From contig CASDTX010000025.1 in NCBI GenBank assembly GCA_949283695.1, forward strand, positions 310,001-374,000: a stretch of DNA of 64,000 nt, read 5' to 3'. The notes under the pieces are model-generated. The model did not search any database. It saw only the letters and a program-made list of their open reading frames with translations, and had not been told where the DNA came from. Source of the DNA: an uncultured Eubacteriales bacterium (GTDB lineage: Bacteria; Bacillota; Clostridia; Lachnospirales; Lachnospiraceae). Both the position numbers and the translations under genes were made by a program. How positions within the stretch are numbered: position 1 is the first letter of the stretch; the number at the start of each line of letters is the position of its first letter. Below are positions 8,045-17,188 of the stretch, piece after piece.

Positions 8045-8809
8045 ATGGCAGTTTTGGAAGTGAAGAATCTGAAGAAAATATACAGAACCCGTTTCGGGGG
8101 CAATCAGGTGCAGGCACTGTCCTGCGTGAACTTCTCTGTAGAAGAAGGCGAGTATGTGGCGATCATGGGAGAGAGCGGATCCGGAAAGACCACCCTCCTG
8201 AATATTATGGCCGCTCTGGATAAACCGACGGAAGGCGAGGTGTTTCTGGACGGGAAGCCTCTGTCAGGAGTGAAGGATAAGGATATCTCCGAGTTCCGAA
8301 GAGATAATCTGGGATTCGTGTTTCAGGAGTTCAATCTGCTGGATACCTTTCATGTAAAGGATAATATCCTCCTGCCTCTGGTACTCAAAGGGATGTCCTA
8401 TAAAGACATGGAAGGGAAACTTATGCCGGTGGCGCAGGATCTGGGGATTGATGCGCTTCTGGAGAAATACCCTTACGAGATCTCCGGAGGACAGAAGCAG
8501 AGAGTGGCGGCGGCCAGGGCGCTGATCACGGATCCCCGGCTGATTCTGGCGGATGAGCCTACGGGCGCGCTGGATTCCAGATCCACGGATGAACTGCTGT
8601 CGCTGTTCGCAAGGATCAACCGAAAGGGACAGACCATCCTGATGGTGACTCACTCGGTGAAGGCGGCAAGCCGTGCAGGGCGGGTTCTCTTTATCCGGGA
8701 TGGGGAAGTGTTCCATCAGCTCTACAGAGGAGAGCTGTCGGATGAACAGTTCTACCAGAAAATCTCAGATACTCTTACAATGATTGCGACAGGCGGTGAG
8801 AGACGATGA
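8045..8809 (+). CDS. ABC transporter ATP-binding protein (BceA/MacB type)
   Basis: A 254-residue ATPase. It has Walker A GESGSGKT (about 41-48), the Q-loop FQEFNLLD, the ABC signature SGGQKQR, Walker [13 protein letters not shown] (about 166-177) and the H-loop MVTHS. This is the LolD/MacB/BceA subgroup that pairs with FtsX-like permeases. It overlaps the permease gene by 4 bp (ATGA), showing translational coupling. Likely role: with the permease, remove or sense cell-wall-active peptides and signal to the BceS-like kinase. The actual peptide is unknown. Confidence 0.92.
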   Translation: MAVLEVKNLKKIYRTRFGGNQVQALSCVNFSVEEGEYVAIMGESGSGKTTLLNIMAALDKPTEGEVFLDGKPLSGVKDKDISEFRRDNLGFVFQEFNLLDTFHVKDNILLPLVLKGMSYKDMEGKLMPVAQDLGIDALLEKYPYEISGGQKQRVAAARALITDPRLILADEPTGALDSRSTDELLSLFARINRKGQTILMVTHSVKAASRAGRVLFIRDGEVFHQLYRGELSDEQFYQKISDTLTMIATGGERR

Positions 8810-10863
8810 AGGGCGGATTTTATATCAGACTGGCCAAAGACGGAATTGTGAAAAACAGGAAATTCTATTTCCCGTATATTCTGACCTGTATCTGCATGAT
8901 CATGATGTTCTATATCGTGACCTTCCTGTACAAAAGTGAAGCCCTGGGAAGCGTGAGGGGCGGTGAGATGCTCCGGTCCCTTCTGGGTGTGGGACAGTTT
9001 ATTGTCGCTCTGTTCGCCTTGATTTTCCTGTACTATACGAATTCATTTCTCATTCGCAGAAGGCAGAAGGAGTTCGGACTGTACAACATCCTGGGCATGG
9101 GAAAGAGAAACCTGGTGAAAATACTGATCTGGGAGAACCTGATCACAGCGGCAGTATCCCTTGTGCTGGGCCTGCTCTGCGGCGTGCTTTTCTCGAAGCT
9201 GACGGAGCTGGCGGCGGTGAAGATGCTGTCCGGAACAGCGGGATTCGGGATCCGGATTGAGAAGATGTCAGTTCTTCTCACAGTTGTTCTGTTCCTGGCG
9301 ATCTTCACACTGGTCATGATTCGGATGCTGGTATCGATCTACCGGCTGCGTCCGGTAGAACTCTTGAGAAGTGAGAGTGTGGGTGAGAAACCGCCCAAGG
9401 CGAACTGGGTTCTGGCGCTGATCGGACTGGCGCTTCTTGGCGGTGCATATTACCTGGCTGTGGCCATTCTGGATCCGGTTGCGGCTCTGGCATGGTTCTT
9501 CAATGCAGTATTCATGGTGATTGTGGCGACCTATCTTCTGTTTATCGCCGGATCCGTGGTGATGTGCCGTGCACTGCAGAAGAACAAGAACTACTATTAT
9601 AAGACAAAGCATTTCGTCTCTGTGGCCTCCATGGCATACCGGATGAAGCGCAACGGAGCAGGATTGGCCTCGATCTGCATTCTTTCCACGATGGTGCTGG
9701 TCACAGTGTCATCCACGGTCTGCATGTATGCACTGACGGATGACACAGTGGAACAGAGATATCCGCGGGATATTTCCATCAGTATGTACGATCAGATGAC
9801 GAAAGCAGTGCCGGAGAGCAAGACGGCGCCTTACATTGAAGCAATCAGCCAGGTACTCTCAGAGTATGGGGAGACAGCACAGGATGTACAGGAGTACTCC
9901 CTTTACAGGTGTTATCTGCTGCAGGAAGAAGACTGCTTCGTAATGAATATGTACGAGGCGGATGCGAATGGAACAGTGGATTACAACAAGATGAGAGACC
10001 TCTATTTCATCACGCTGGATGATTATAACCGTATCACGGGAGAAGCACGCACGCTGGCTGATGATGAACTGCTCTTGTACCCGCAGAAGGGCGATTATGA
10101 ATATGACACGATTACCCTGGAAGGCCTGGGCACGTGGAAGGCAGAACGAATCGATGCAGAACCGGTTAAGATCGGAACCGCAGAGGCGAATATGAAAGGA
10201 AGCCTGCTGCTGGTGGTGAAAGATCTCTCCCTCATCGAACAGATTGCCCAGTATGAGTATGATCTGGCCATGGAATACGGAGGAAACTTCGGAAGGATCT
10301 CTATGGAATACGGATTCAATCTGGACTGCGGGGATGAGAGGCAGATGGAGATCTATGATGACATCTTCGCCGCAGTGGCACAGGCAGGAACAGAGCAGCC
10401 GGACCTGGCGGACTACATGACAGACTGCAAGGCGCAGGGACGGGCAGATAATATCGGCATCTACGGAGGCCTGCTGTTCCTGGGGATCCTTCTGGGCGGC
10501 GTCTTCCTCTTCGGAACTGTGCTCATCATGTACTACAAGCAGATCTCAGAAGGATATGAAGACCAGAACCGTTTCGATATCCTGATGAAGGTAGGCATGA
10601 CGAAGAAAGAAGTCAAGAAGAGCATCAATTCTCAGGTACTGACCGTGTTTTTCCTGCCGCTGATTATGGCAGGGGTGCATCTGGGATTTGCATTCCCGCT
10701 GATCTCCAAGATCATGATGCTGATGACCACGTCAGCCAGCAGAGAGCTTCTTCTGTTCGTGACCATCTGCTGTTACTTTGTATTCGCCCTGTTCTATGTG
10801 ATCGTCTATGGGGTGACTTCCAAGAGCTACTATACGATCATTAGTGCAAAGAGAAATAATTAA
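8806..10863 (+). CDS. FtsX-like ABC transporter permease (BceB type)
   Basis: A 685-residue permease. Membrane segments fall near residues 18-40, 58-80, 105-130, 150-172, 200-225 and 230-255. A large extracellular domain spans about 310-540, and the last three segments lie near 545-575, 610-635 and 645-670. The layout (ten predicted helices with one big loop between helices 7 and 8) matches BceB rather than MacB. KEFGLYNILGMGKRNL near the N-terminus and DILMKVGMTKKEVKKS near the C-terminus are the repeated coupling-helix motifs of FtsX domains. It is the last gene of the module and is followed by a terminator. Confidence 0.9.
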   Translation: MKGGFYIRLAKDGIVKNRKFYFPYILTCICMIMMFYIVTFLYKSEALGSVRGGEMLRSLLGVGQFIVALFALIFLYYTNSFLIRRRQKEFGLYNILGMGKRNLVKILIWENLITAAVSLVLGLLCGVLFSKLTELAAVKMLSGTAGFGIRIEKMSVLLTVVLFLAIFTLVMIRMLVSIYRLRPVELLRSESVGEKPPKANWVLALIGLALLGGAYYLAVAILDPVAALAWFFNAVFMVIVATYLLFIAGSVVMCRALQKNKNYYYKTKHFVSVASMAYRMKRNGAGLASICILSTMVLVTVSSTVCMYALTDDTVEQRYPRDISISMYDQMTKAVPESKTAPYIEAISQVLSEYGETAQDVQEYSLYRCYLLQEEDCFVMNMYEADANGTVDYNKMRDLYFITLDDYNRITGEARTLADDELLLYPQKGDYEYDTITLEGLGTWKAERIDAEPVKIGTAEANMKGSLLLVVKDLSLIEQIAQYEYDLAMEYGGNFGRISMEYGFNLDCGDERQMEIYDDIFAAVAQAGTEQPDLADYMTDCKAQGRADNIGIYGGLLFLGILLGGVFLFGTVLIMYYKQISEGYEDQNRFDILMKVGMTKKEVKKSINSQVLTVFFLPLIMAGVHLGFAFPLISKIMMLMTTSASRELLLFVTICCYFVFALFYVIVYGVTSKSYYTIISAKRNN

Positions 10864-10876
10864 AGAATCAAAGATG

Positions 10877-10909
10877 GAGGAACCTTGAACGGTTCCTCTG
10901 TTATTATTT
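10877..10909 (+). terminator. Terminator after the BceAB-type operon
   Basis: GAGGAACC (10877-10884) pairs perfectly with GGTTCCTC (10891-10898) across a TTGAAC loop, followed by a T-rich tract TGTTATTATTT. Confidence 0.85.
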
Positions 10910-10935
10910 ACAGTGTTCTGTGCGAAGTGTATAAT
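10907..10935 (+). promoter_or_regulatory. Sigma-A promoter for the CxCxxC protein gene
   Basis: TTTACA (10907-10912) and TATAAT (10930-10935) have a 17-bp spacer. The -35 box overlaps the tail of the preceding terminator. The untranslated leader would be about 95 nt; I see no clear regulatory fold in it. Confidence 0.75.
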
Positions 10936-11038
10936 GTGAGATAGGACAATTCGGAGCTCAGGCTATTTGTACACGAAAGCTGCGGAAGCATGAGTGATAC
11001 TCTGCACAAGCAGAGTGTAAACGGAAAGGAGCATTGTA

Positions 11039-11398
11039 ATGAACAAAGAAGTATTGAACGATGTAACAGAGAAAACGAAGGAACTGATTGCGGCGCATAC
11101 ATGTTCTGCCGAGGCGAGAGCGGCGGCGCAGGCTTGGCTTGACGCTGTGGGAACGGACCGTGAGGCGGAGGAGACGAAGCGGTATCTGGAAGAGCTGGAG
11201 GCAGATATCATGCCCATTGATACACTGATCGCGTTTGCAGAGTCTGAGGGCGGCGTGAAGGTGTTCGGAGCAGAGAACGCTCCGGGAGTGGCGGCACATG
11301 GGAGAGAGATCAAAGCTGCCGGAGCCAAATACTGCGACTGCCCGGCCTGTGCGGCTGTGGAAGCGATCTTAGAGAAGAAAGAGGAAATGCTGAAATAG
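11039..11398 (+). CDS. Small conserved CxCxxC protein of unknown function
   Basis: A 119-residue, mostly helical, acidic protein. It has a lone Cys near residue 22 and a C-terminal YCDCPACAAVEAIL motif that could bind a metal or act as a redox pair. The first 60 residues look like a helical bundle; no signal peptide or membrane segment is visible. Similar short Clostridia proteins are sometimes auto-labelled Hsp90-like, which nothing in this sequence supports. It has its own promoter and an AAAGGAG ribosome site. The GH3 gene starts 15 bp downstream, so the two may share a transcript. Confidence 0.7.
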   Translation: MNKEVLNDVTEKTKELIAAHTCSAEARAAAQAWLDAVGTDREAEETKRYLEELEADIMPIDTLIAFAESEGGVKVFGAENAPGVAAHGREIKAAGAKYCDCPACAAVEAILEKKEEMLK

Positions 11399-11413
11399 CG
11401 GAGGAAATTGATC

Positions 11414-13912
11414 ATGAAAATGAAGATCCGAAACAAAGCTGCATTTACGGACGCGGCGACGCCTCTGGAAGAAGAGAATGCCCGGATCTCCTACGAAGCA
11501 GCGCTCGAAGGAATCGTGCTGCTGGAGAATGACGGGACCCTTCCCATCGCTCCGGGGAAAGTTGCACTGTACGGAGCCGGCGCAGACCGGACGATCAAAG
11601 GGGGAACCGGATCTGGTGAAGTGAATGAGCGCCATGCGGTCTCCATCCTGGAGGGCCTGGAGGCTGCCGGCTTCACTGTGACGACGAAGGCGTGGATCGA
11701 CGGCTATGCCGAGGAGTTCCGGAAAGGCGAGGAATCCTATGCTGAGGAGTTCCGCCGCAGACTTCTGAAGCTGGATATCATAAATATCATGGGCAGCCCG
11801 TTTCAGTATCCGTTCGGGCAGCCGGTGACGATGGATGATGTGAGTGAGTCGGATACAGACACCTGTATCTATGTGGTGGCGCGTCAGGCCGGAGAAGGCG
11901 CAGACCGGAAGCTGGCGGATCATGAGTATTCACTGTCAGATGCTGAAAAGGCGAACATCGCGATGTGCGCGGCCAGCTATCAGAAAATGATTGTTGTGAT
12001 CAATGTCGGCTCTGTGTTTGATATGAGTTTCCTGGATGAGACAGAAGGAATCAACGCGGTGGTTTATTATGGCCAGCAGGGGATGATGGGAGGCAGAGCG
12101 TTCGCGGATCTGATCTGCGGGAAGGTGTCGCCGTCGGCGAAGACTGTGGATACATGGCCCAGGAGGTATGAGGATATCCCCTTTGCGATGGACTACAGTT
12201 ATTTAAACGGGGATACATCCGAGGAGTATTATCGGGAAGGGATCTATGTCGGCTACCGGTATTTCGACAGTTATGACGTGGAACCCAGATATCCGTTCGG
12301 ATATGGGTTATCTTATACAACATTTGCCATGGAGAAGGAACGGATCGAGGCAGACGGAACAGAAATCACGGTTTCTGTGAAAGTGACGAATACTGGTGAT
12401 GTCTGTGAAGGGAAAGAGATCGTTCAGCTCTATGTAAGCTGTCCGCAGACAGGAATGGCCAAAGAATATCAGAGGCTGGCTGCATTTGCCAAGACAGGAA
12501 TCTTGAAGCCGGGGGACAGTGAGACTGTGAACCTGACATTCCGCATGGAAGATCTGGCTTCCTACTCCGAAGCAGACGGGGCGTTCATCCTGGAAGAGGG
12601 AGACTATATTCTGCGGCTGGGGGCGTCCAGCCGGAACACAGAGGTGATCGGTGCTGTGGTGCTTGACGGCGAGACGGTGACGGAAGTCTGCAGACCGATA
12701 CACGGGCCGCAGAACCCGGTACAGGAGCTGGATCCGCCTGACCTGACCGACGCGGCAGGACAGAAAGATACTGCGGATCAGCAGGATGCGGATGTGGAAC
12801 GGATCCTGCTGAGTGCCTCAGCGGTTCCGACGGCTGTCCATGAGTATGGGAAGACGGCCGTCAGCTCCAATCCGACGGCAGACGCAGTTCTGAACGTACT
12901 GACTCCGGAGGAACTCTGTGAGGTGGTTGTGGGAGCGGGCATGACGGGCAGCGGTCCCAGGTTCTTCGAGGCACCGGGATCGGCAGGTTATACGACGGGC
13001 GCACTGATCGAAAAGGGACTGCCCAATGTGTGTCTGGCGGACGGACCGGCCGGGCTGCGCCTTCAGAAAATATCTGCGGTGACCAGAAGCGGCAGAGTGA
13101 AAGCGACAGAACCCATGATTTCGGCCATGAAGTATCTGCCGGGACTTGTGAAGAAAGGGATGCTGGGGGATCCGGACAAACGGCCCTGCGTTTACCAGTT
13201 TGCGACTTCGTTTCCGACCGGCCTTGCCCTTGCACAGTCCTGGAATACCGGGCTGACAGAGAAGGTCGGAGCGGCAGTCGGCAGAGAGATGGAAGCTTAC
13301 GGTGTTACTTACTGGCTGGCTCCGGGTATGAATATTCACAGGAATCCTCTGTGCGGCCGTAATTTCGAGTATTATTCGGAAGATCCGCTGCTGACCGGCA
13401 GGATGGCGGCAGCCATGACCAGAGGGGTTCAGTCCCGGCGCGGATGCTTCGTGACGGTAAAGCATTTCTGCTGCAATAATCAGGAAGATAACCGGAATCT
13501 TACAAACGCAAATGTAAACGAGCGTGCGCTTCGGGAGATCTACCTGAGAGGATTCCAGATCGCTGTCCGTGAGGGGCAGCCGGGAGCGGTGATGTCCAGC
13601 TATAATAAGGTCAACGGCGTCTATGTGAATAACAGTTATGATCTGCTGACCAGTGTGCTGAGAGACGAATGGGGATTCACCGGTCTTGTGATGACAGACT
13701 GGTTCGCCACAGGAAAGGGGCTGGGCAGCCACAGCGAGGCAATCATGGCAGGAAATGACCTGATTATGCCGGGCGGAAAGATTGCGGTCAAAGAGCTGAA
13801 GAAAAAGCTGAGAAACGGAGAGCTTGACGAGGCTGAACTTAGGAAATGTGCGTCCAATGTGATCCGGGGAGTGGTAAGCTCGCGGATCTATCAGGCGTAT
13901 CGCAGGATGTAG
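11414..13912 (+). CDS. GH3 beta-glycosidase with reversed domain order
   Basis: An 832-residue glycosidase without a signal peptide, so probably cytoplasmic. The usual GH3 second domain comes first (about 15-300; ALEGIVLLENDGTLPI and the YPFGYGLSYTTF end). A fibronectin-III-like domain (about 310-425) follows, then the catalytic barrel (about 490-830). The barrel has CLADGPAGLRL, APGMNIHRNPLCGRNF, VTVKHFCCNNQE and LVMTDWFAT, with Asp762 as expected nucleophile. This circular permutation is known from Ruminococcus and Butyrivibrio beta-glucosidases. ATG 11414 was chosen over a TTG two codons earlier for its spacing from GGAGGAAA. The sugar specificity is not readable. Confidence 0.9.
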   Translation: MKMKIRNKAAFTDAATPLEEENARISYEAALEGIVLLENDGTLPIAPGKVALYGAGADRTIKGGTGSGEVNERHAVSILEGLEAAGFTVTTKAWIDGYAEEFRKGEESYAEEFRRRLLKLDIINIMGSPFQYPFGQPVTMDDVSESDTDTCIYVVARQAGEGADRKLADHEYSLSDAEKANIAMCAASYQKMIVVINVGSVFDMSFLDETEGINAVVYYGQQGMMGGRAFADLICGKVSPSAKTVDTWPRRYEDIPFAMDYSYLNGDTSEEYYREGIYVGYRYFDSYDVEPRYPFGYGLSYTTFAMEKERIEADGTEITVSVKVTNTGDVCEGKEIVQLYVSCPQTGMAKEYQRLAAFAKTGILKPGDSETVNLTFRMEDLASYSEADGAFILEEGDYILRLGASSRNTEVIGAVVLDGETVTEVCRPIHGPQNPVQELDPPDLTDAAGQKDTADQQDADVERILLSASAVPTAVHEYGKTAVSSNPTADAVLNVLTPEELCEVVVGAGMTGSGPRFFEAPGSAGYTTGALIEKGLPNVCLADGPAGLRLQKISAVTRSGRVKATEPMISAMKYLPGLVKKGMLGDPDKRPCVYQFATSFPTGLALAQSWNTGLTEKVGAAVGREMEAYGVTYWLAPGMNIHRNPLCGRNFEYYSEDPLLTGRMAAAMTRGVQSRRGCFVTVKHFCCNNQEDNRNLTNANVNERALREIYLRGFQIAVREGQPGAVMSSYNKVNGVYVNNSYDLLTSVLRDEWGFTGLVMTDWFATGKGLGSHSEAIMAGNDLIMPGGKIAVKELKKKLRNGELDEAELRKCASNVIRGVVSSRIYQAYRRM

Positions 13913-13915
13913 GTT

Positions 13916-13960
13916 AGCGTCGGCGGACAAGGGACCGGCTGCCCCTTGTCCGCCGACGCT
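13916..13960. repeat. Perfect 18-bp hairpin after the GH3 gene
   Basis: AGCGTCGGCGGACAAGGG (13916-13933) is the exact reverse complement of 13943-13960, with a 9-base loop. There is no T-run, so it is not a classic terminator. Its right arm, including GCCCCTTGTCC, recurs near 43452 at almost the same distance from a second hairpin (see 13986-14026), so it appears to be part of a dispersed composite element. Confidence 0.75.
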
Positions 13961-13985
13961 GCGGTTCTCTGTGAAAAGGAACTTA

Positions 13986-14026
13986 CCCTCTCTTTAGCGG
14001 CCGTGTGTGCTCTTGTAAAGAGAGGG
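13986..14026. repeat. Dispersed CCCTCTCTTTA hairpin, copy 1
   Basis: CCCTCTCTTTA (13986-13996) pairs perfectly with TAAAGAGAGGG (14016-14026). The loop contains CCGTGTGTGCTCTTG. Near-identical elements lie at 43496-43536 and, inverted, at 48754-48794. It is intergenic, upstream of the cytidylate-kinase-like gene. No transposase is linked to it. Confidence 0.8.
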
Positions 14027-14122
14027 CAGGTTTTCCTGTGCAAATTCAGCCGGAAATGCTATACTGTAGTTAATAAAAACAGTACAGAGGATGTACAGCA
14101 TCCGCAGAGAGGAGTGGCAGAT

Positions 14123-14752
14123 ATGATGAAACATACGATCATTACCATTGGCAGACAGTTTGGCAGCGGCGGTCATGAAGTCGGAAACCGGCTGGCGGAG
14201 CGGCTGGATATTCCGCTTTATGATCATAATCTGATTCGTATGGCGGCTCAGGAGCTGCGCATCAGCAACGAGGATGCGACCAAGGTAGATGAGACGATCC
14301 TGGGAAGATTTCTCTCCGCTTATGTGGTGAACACGGGCGATTACACTGCGTTTATGAGCGGGGAAGAGGCCGGCCGGACTTTGAGCGACCGCGTTTTTGA
14401 GCGGCAGTCCGCGATCATCCGCAAGCTGGCGGAGCGTGGGCCGGGTATTTTCGTAGGCCGGTGCGCGGACTATATTCTGGGCGATTATTCCAACTGTATC
14501 AATACCTTTATCTATGCATATAAGGAAGACCGGATCCGCAGAATTATGAAGATCTATCAGCTGGAAGAGAAGCAGGCAGCGGATAAGATCCGCAAGACGG
14601 ACCGGGAGAGGAAGCTTTATTACGAAGCGAGAACCGGAAGAGAGTGGGGAGGCATTGACTGCAACAGTATGATGTTTAACACCAGTCTTCTGGGGATTGA
14701 CGGAGCTGTGGACGCTCTGGAAGCCATCTACAGGAAGTGGGAAAGCAGATAA
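14123..14752 (+). CDS. Cytidylate kinase-like family protein
   Basis: A 209-residue P-loop kinase-like protein. The phosphate-binding loop is GRQFGSGGHEVGNRLA (about 11-26). DRVFERQSAIIRKLAERGPGIFVGRCADYIL follows near the middle and a lid-like, Arg-rich DRIRRIMKIYQLEEKQ near residues 140-155. It belongs to the AAK6/cytidylate-kinase-like group in Clostridia, distinct from true Cmk, and its substrate is unknown. The ATG at 14123 follows GAGAGGAGTGG; the open frame begins much earlier, but that stretch covers the dispersed hairpin and is not coding. Confidence 0.75.
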   Translation: MMKHTIITIGRQFGSGGHEVGNRLAERLDIPLYDHNLIRMAAQELRISNEDATKVDETILGRFLSAYVVNTGDYTAFMSGEEAGRTLSDRVFERQSAIIRKLAERGPGIFVGRCADYILGDYSNCINTFIYAYKEDRIRRIMKIYQLEEKQAADKIRKTDRERKLYYEARTGREWGGIDCNSMMFNTSLLGIDGAVDALEAIYRKWESR

Positions 14753-14759
14753 ATACAAT

Positions 14760-14808
14760 TTGACTTATGGTTTTCTCGTGTATATAATATAGATGAGAAA
14801 AATTATCA
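14760..14808 (+). promoter_or_regulatory. feoAB promoter with overlapping Fur box
   Basis: TTGACT (14760-14765) and TATAAT (14783-14788) have a 17-bp spacer. Right after the -10, TGAGAAAAATTATCA (14794-14808) matches the Fur 7-1-7 consensus TGATAATNATTATCA in 12 of 14 defined positions. It covers the start site, so iron-dependent repression of feoAB is expected. Fur binding is inferred. Confidence 0.75.
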
Positions 14809-14810
14809 AA

Positions 14811-14849
14811 AGCGCCGTGCGCGGAAAGCGATTTTTCCCGCACGGCGCT
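14811..14849. other. Strong hairpin in the feoA leader
   Basis: AGCGCCGTGCG (14811-14821) pairs perfectly with CGCACGGCGCT (14839-14849); the loop contains GGAAA and TTTTTCC that extend it. Short T-tracts follow on both strands, so it could be an attenuator of feoAB, or a terminator for transcripts reading in from either side. Confidence 0.55.
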
Positions 14850-14917
14850 GAAGTTTTGCATCATTTTTGGTGCTGCTTTGATACAGCAGCGCTATACTTA
14901 CAAAGGAAGAGAAGACT

Positions 14918-15145
14918 ATGAAACTGAAAGAAGGAAGAAACGGACAGACCTATATTGTGGAAGAGATCAGTATCGAACTGAACCTGGAGAGAAGACTGGA
15001 GGCTCTGGGACTTACAGAAGGGTCGCGGATTACAGTGCTTAATAATGACAAAAAGGGCGCAATGACAGTCAAATTCCGGGGAACAAGATTTGCCATCGGA
15101 AAGCGTATCGCCGATAACATCCATGTAAAGGAGGCGGCGGCATGA
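14918..15145 (+). CDS. feoA: Ferrous iron transport protein A
   Basis: A 75-residue SH3-like cytosolic protein. LERRLEALGLTEGSRITVL and GAMTVKFRGTRFAIGKRIADNI are the typical FeoA beta-barrel elements. It accompanies the FeoB iron permease and is thought to modulate it. AAGGAAG precedes the ATG. It overlaps feoB by 4 bp (ATGA). The probable Fur box upstream fits iron-limited expression. Confidence 0.92.
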   Translation: MKLKEGRNGQTYIVEEISIELNLERRLEALGLTEGSRITVLNNDKKGAMTVKFRGTRFAIGKRIADNIHVKEAAA

Positions 15146-17187
15146 GCGGGAAGGTGATCAATGTCGGTTTCATCGGAAACCCAAACTGCGGAAAGACGAC
15201 GCTGTTTAACGCCTATACCGGCGCTAATCTAAAAGTGGCCAACTGGCCTGGTGTTACTGTGGAGAAAAAGGAAGGCAGAACAGTATATAAAGGACAGGAA
15301 TTCAAACTCATCGACCTGCCGGGGATCTACAGTCTGACTTCCTATACAATGGAAGAGAAAGTATCCAGAGAGTGCATCATGAGTGATGAAGTGGATGTCA
15401 TTGTGGACGTGGCTGACGCGTCCTGCCTGGAGAGAAACCTGTACCTGACACTGCAGCTGATTGAACTGGGGAAACCGGTCGTTCTGGCACTTAACATGAT
15501 GGATATCGTGGAGGAGCGGGGCATGGAGATCGACCTGCACCGTCTGCCGGAGATGCTGGGGATCCCGGCAATTCCGGTGTCTGCGAGAAAGAAGAGCGGC
15601 CTGGAGATTCTGATGCATGCGGTGTCGCACCATAACGAATATGCCAAGCCGGGGCCGTTTATCCACCATCACTCAGACAAGACCGGGCATCGGCATGATC
15701 ACCACAGCGAGTATGCGATGGTGTACAGTGATAGAATCGAGGACCGGATCGATGCGGTGATCGAGCAGTTCAGGAAGAACGATCCGGATATGGATAACAT
15801 GCGCTGGCATGCCATTAAGATCCTGGAACGTGACGAGACTGTCTTGAAGAAGTATCCGATCGCTCTTGAAGGCATTGTGGATCACAGCTATGAGAAAGAG
15901 ATCATCAATGAAAAGTATGATTTCATCGAGGAAGTGATCGAGGAAGTGCTGGTGAATAAGAGCGAGAAAGAAGAACGGACGGAGCGGGTGGACCGGTTTA
16001 TGACCGGAAAATGGCTGGGGCTTCCGATCTTTCTCCTGATTATGGCACTGGTGTTCTTCCTGACATTTACTGTGGGGGACTGGCTGAAAGGATATTTTGA
16101 GACCGGACTGGAATGGTTTACCGGAGCGGTGGGCTCCGGGCTCGACGCGGCCGGCACGTCGCCCATGCTGAACTCGCTGATCGTGGACGGTATTATTTCC
16201 GGTGTGGGCGGGATCCTTACGTTCCTTCCGAACATTTTCATTCTGTTTCTGGCGCTGGCATTTCTGGAAGACAGCGGCTATATGGCGAGGGTCGCATTTG
16301 TGATGGATGATGTGATGGGACATCTCGGACTCTCGGGAAGGGCTTTCCTGCCGATGCTGCTGGGCTTTGGCTGCTCGGTTCCCGCTGTTATGGCATCCCG
16401 GGCGCTGGAACATAAGAAGGACCGGCTGAAGACGATTCTGGTGACGCCGTTTATGTCGTGCAGTGCCAGACTGCCGATCTATGTGCTGTTTTCCTCTATG
16501 TTCTTCGGAAAACACGCTATGCTTGCCTGTTACTCGATGTATCTGCTGGGGATCGTGGTGGCGATCCTGACTGCATATATTCTGTCCAAGATTGACGGAA
16601 GCAGGGCAGAGCATGCGCTCTTAATCGAACTGCCGGAGTATAAGGCGCCCAATGCGCGGACCATCGCGGTCTACGTCTGGGAGAAGGTGAAGGATTATCT
16701 GACGAAAGCCGGGACGGTCATCTTCCTTGCCTCTATCATCATGTGGTTCCTCCTGAACCTGGGACCGTCCGGATTCGTGACAGATATCTCGAAGAGTTTC
16801 GGGGCTATCGCGGGAAAGGCTGTGGTGCCGTTCTTTGCACCGCTTGGCCTGGGATACTGGCAGATCGTAGTAGCGCTGATCGCGGGGATTGCCGCGAAGG
16901 AAGTCGTGGTGTCAAGCTGCAGCGTGCTCTTCGGGATCCAGAATATTACGACGGCTCATGGCATGGACAGTTTCGTGTCTCTGCTGGGAACGATGGGATT
17001 CGGCGCGGCGAACGCCTATTCTCTGATGGTGTTCTGCCTCCTCTATGTTCCATGCACGGCGACGATTGCCACGATCCGGCGGGAAGTGGGCAGTACGAAG
17101 ATGACGTTCGGGATCATTTTGTTCCAGCTTGCAGTGGCGTGGGTTGTAAGCTTCCTTGCGTTCCACGCGGCAGGATTTCTCCTGTAG
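15142..17187 (+). CDS. feoB: Ferrous iron transport protein B
   Basis: A 681-residue Fe(II) permease with an N-terminal G domain. G1 is GNPNCGKTT (about 11-19), G3 DLPGIYSL and G4 NMMD. A His-rich segment around residues 172-190 (HHHSDKTGHRHDHHS) lies between the G domain and the membrane part, possibly a metal-binding insert. The membrane domain (about 285-681) contains the two Gate motifs, GFGCSVPAVMASRALE and YVPCTATIATIRREVGS. It is coupled to feoA by overlap. The gene converges on the truA-like gene with a 1-bp gap. Confidence 0.95.
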   Translation: MSGKVINVGFIGNPNCGKTTLFNAYTGANLKVANWPGVTVEKKEGRTVYKGQEFKLIDLPGIYSLTSYTMEEKVSRECIMSDEVDVIVDVADASCLERNLYLTLQLIELGKPVVLALNMMDIVEERGMEIDLHRLPEMLGIPAIPVSARKKSGLEILMHAVSHHNEYAKPGPFIHHHSDKTGHRHDHHSEYAMVYSDRIEDRIDAVIEQFRKNDPDMDNMRWHAIKILERDETVLKKYPIALEGIVDHSYEKEIINEKYDFIEEVIEEVLVNKSEKEERTERVDRFMTGKWLGLPIFLLIMALVFFLTFTVGDWLKGYFETGLEWFTGAVGSGLDAAGTSPMLNSLIVDGIISGVGGILTFLPNIFILFLALAFLEDSGYMARVAFVMDDVMGHLGLSGRAFLPMLLGFGCSVPAVMASRALEHKKDRLKTILVTPFMSCSARLPIYVLFSSMFFGKHAMLACYSMYLLGIVVAILTAYILSKIDGSRAEHALLIELPEYKAPNARTIAVYVWEKVKDYLTKAGTVIFLASIIMWFLLNLGPSGFVTDISKSFGAIAGKAVVPFFAPLGLGYWQIVVALIAGIAAKEVVVSSCSVLFGIQNITTAHGMDSFVSLLGTMGFGAANAYSLMVFCLLYVPCTATIATIRREVGSTKMTFGIILFQLAVAWVVSFLAFHAAGFLL

Positions 17188-17188
17188 T

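Noticed and set aside
12818..13930. Long minus-strand open frame (370 codons) opposite the GH3 gene
   Set aside because: It is antisense to conserved GH3 barrel motifs, has Arg/His/Pro-rich shadow composition and no ribosome site.
13946..14122. Extended N-terminus for the cytidylate-kinase-like protein
   Set aside because: The stretch encodes the dispersed hairpin element and the P-loop protein starts naturally at 14123.
15673..16614. Minus-strand open frame of 313 codons opposite feoB
   Set aside because: Antisense to the FeoB G-domain and gate region, with His/Gln-rich shadow composition.
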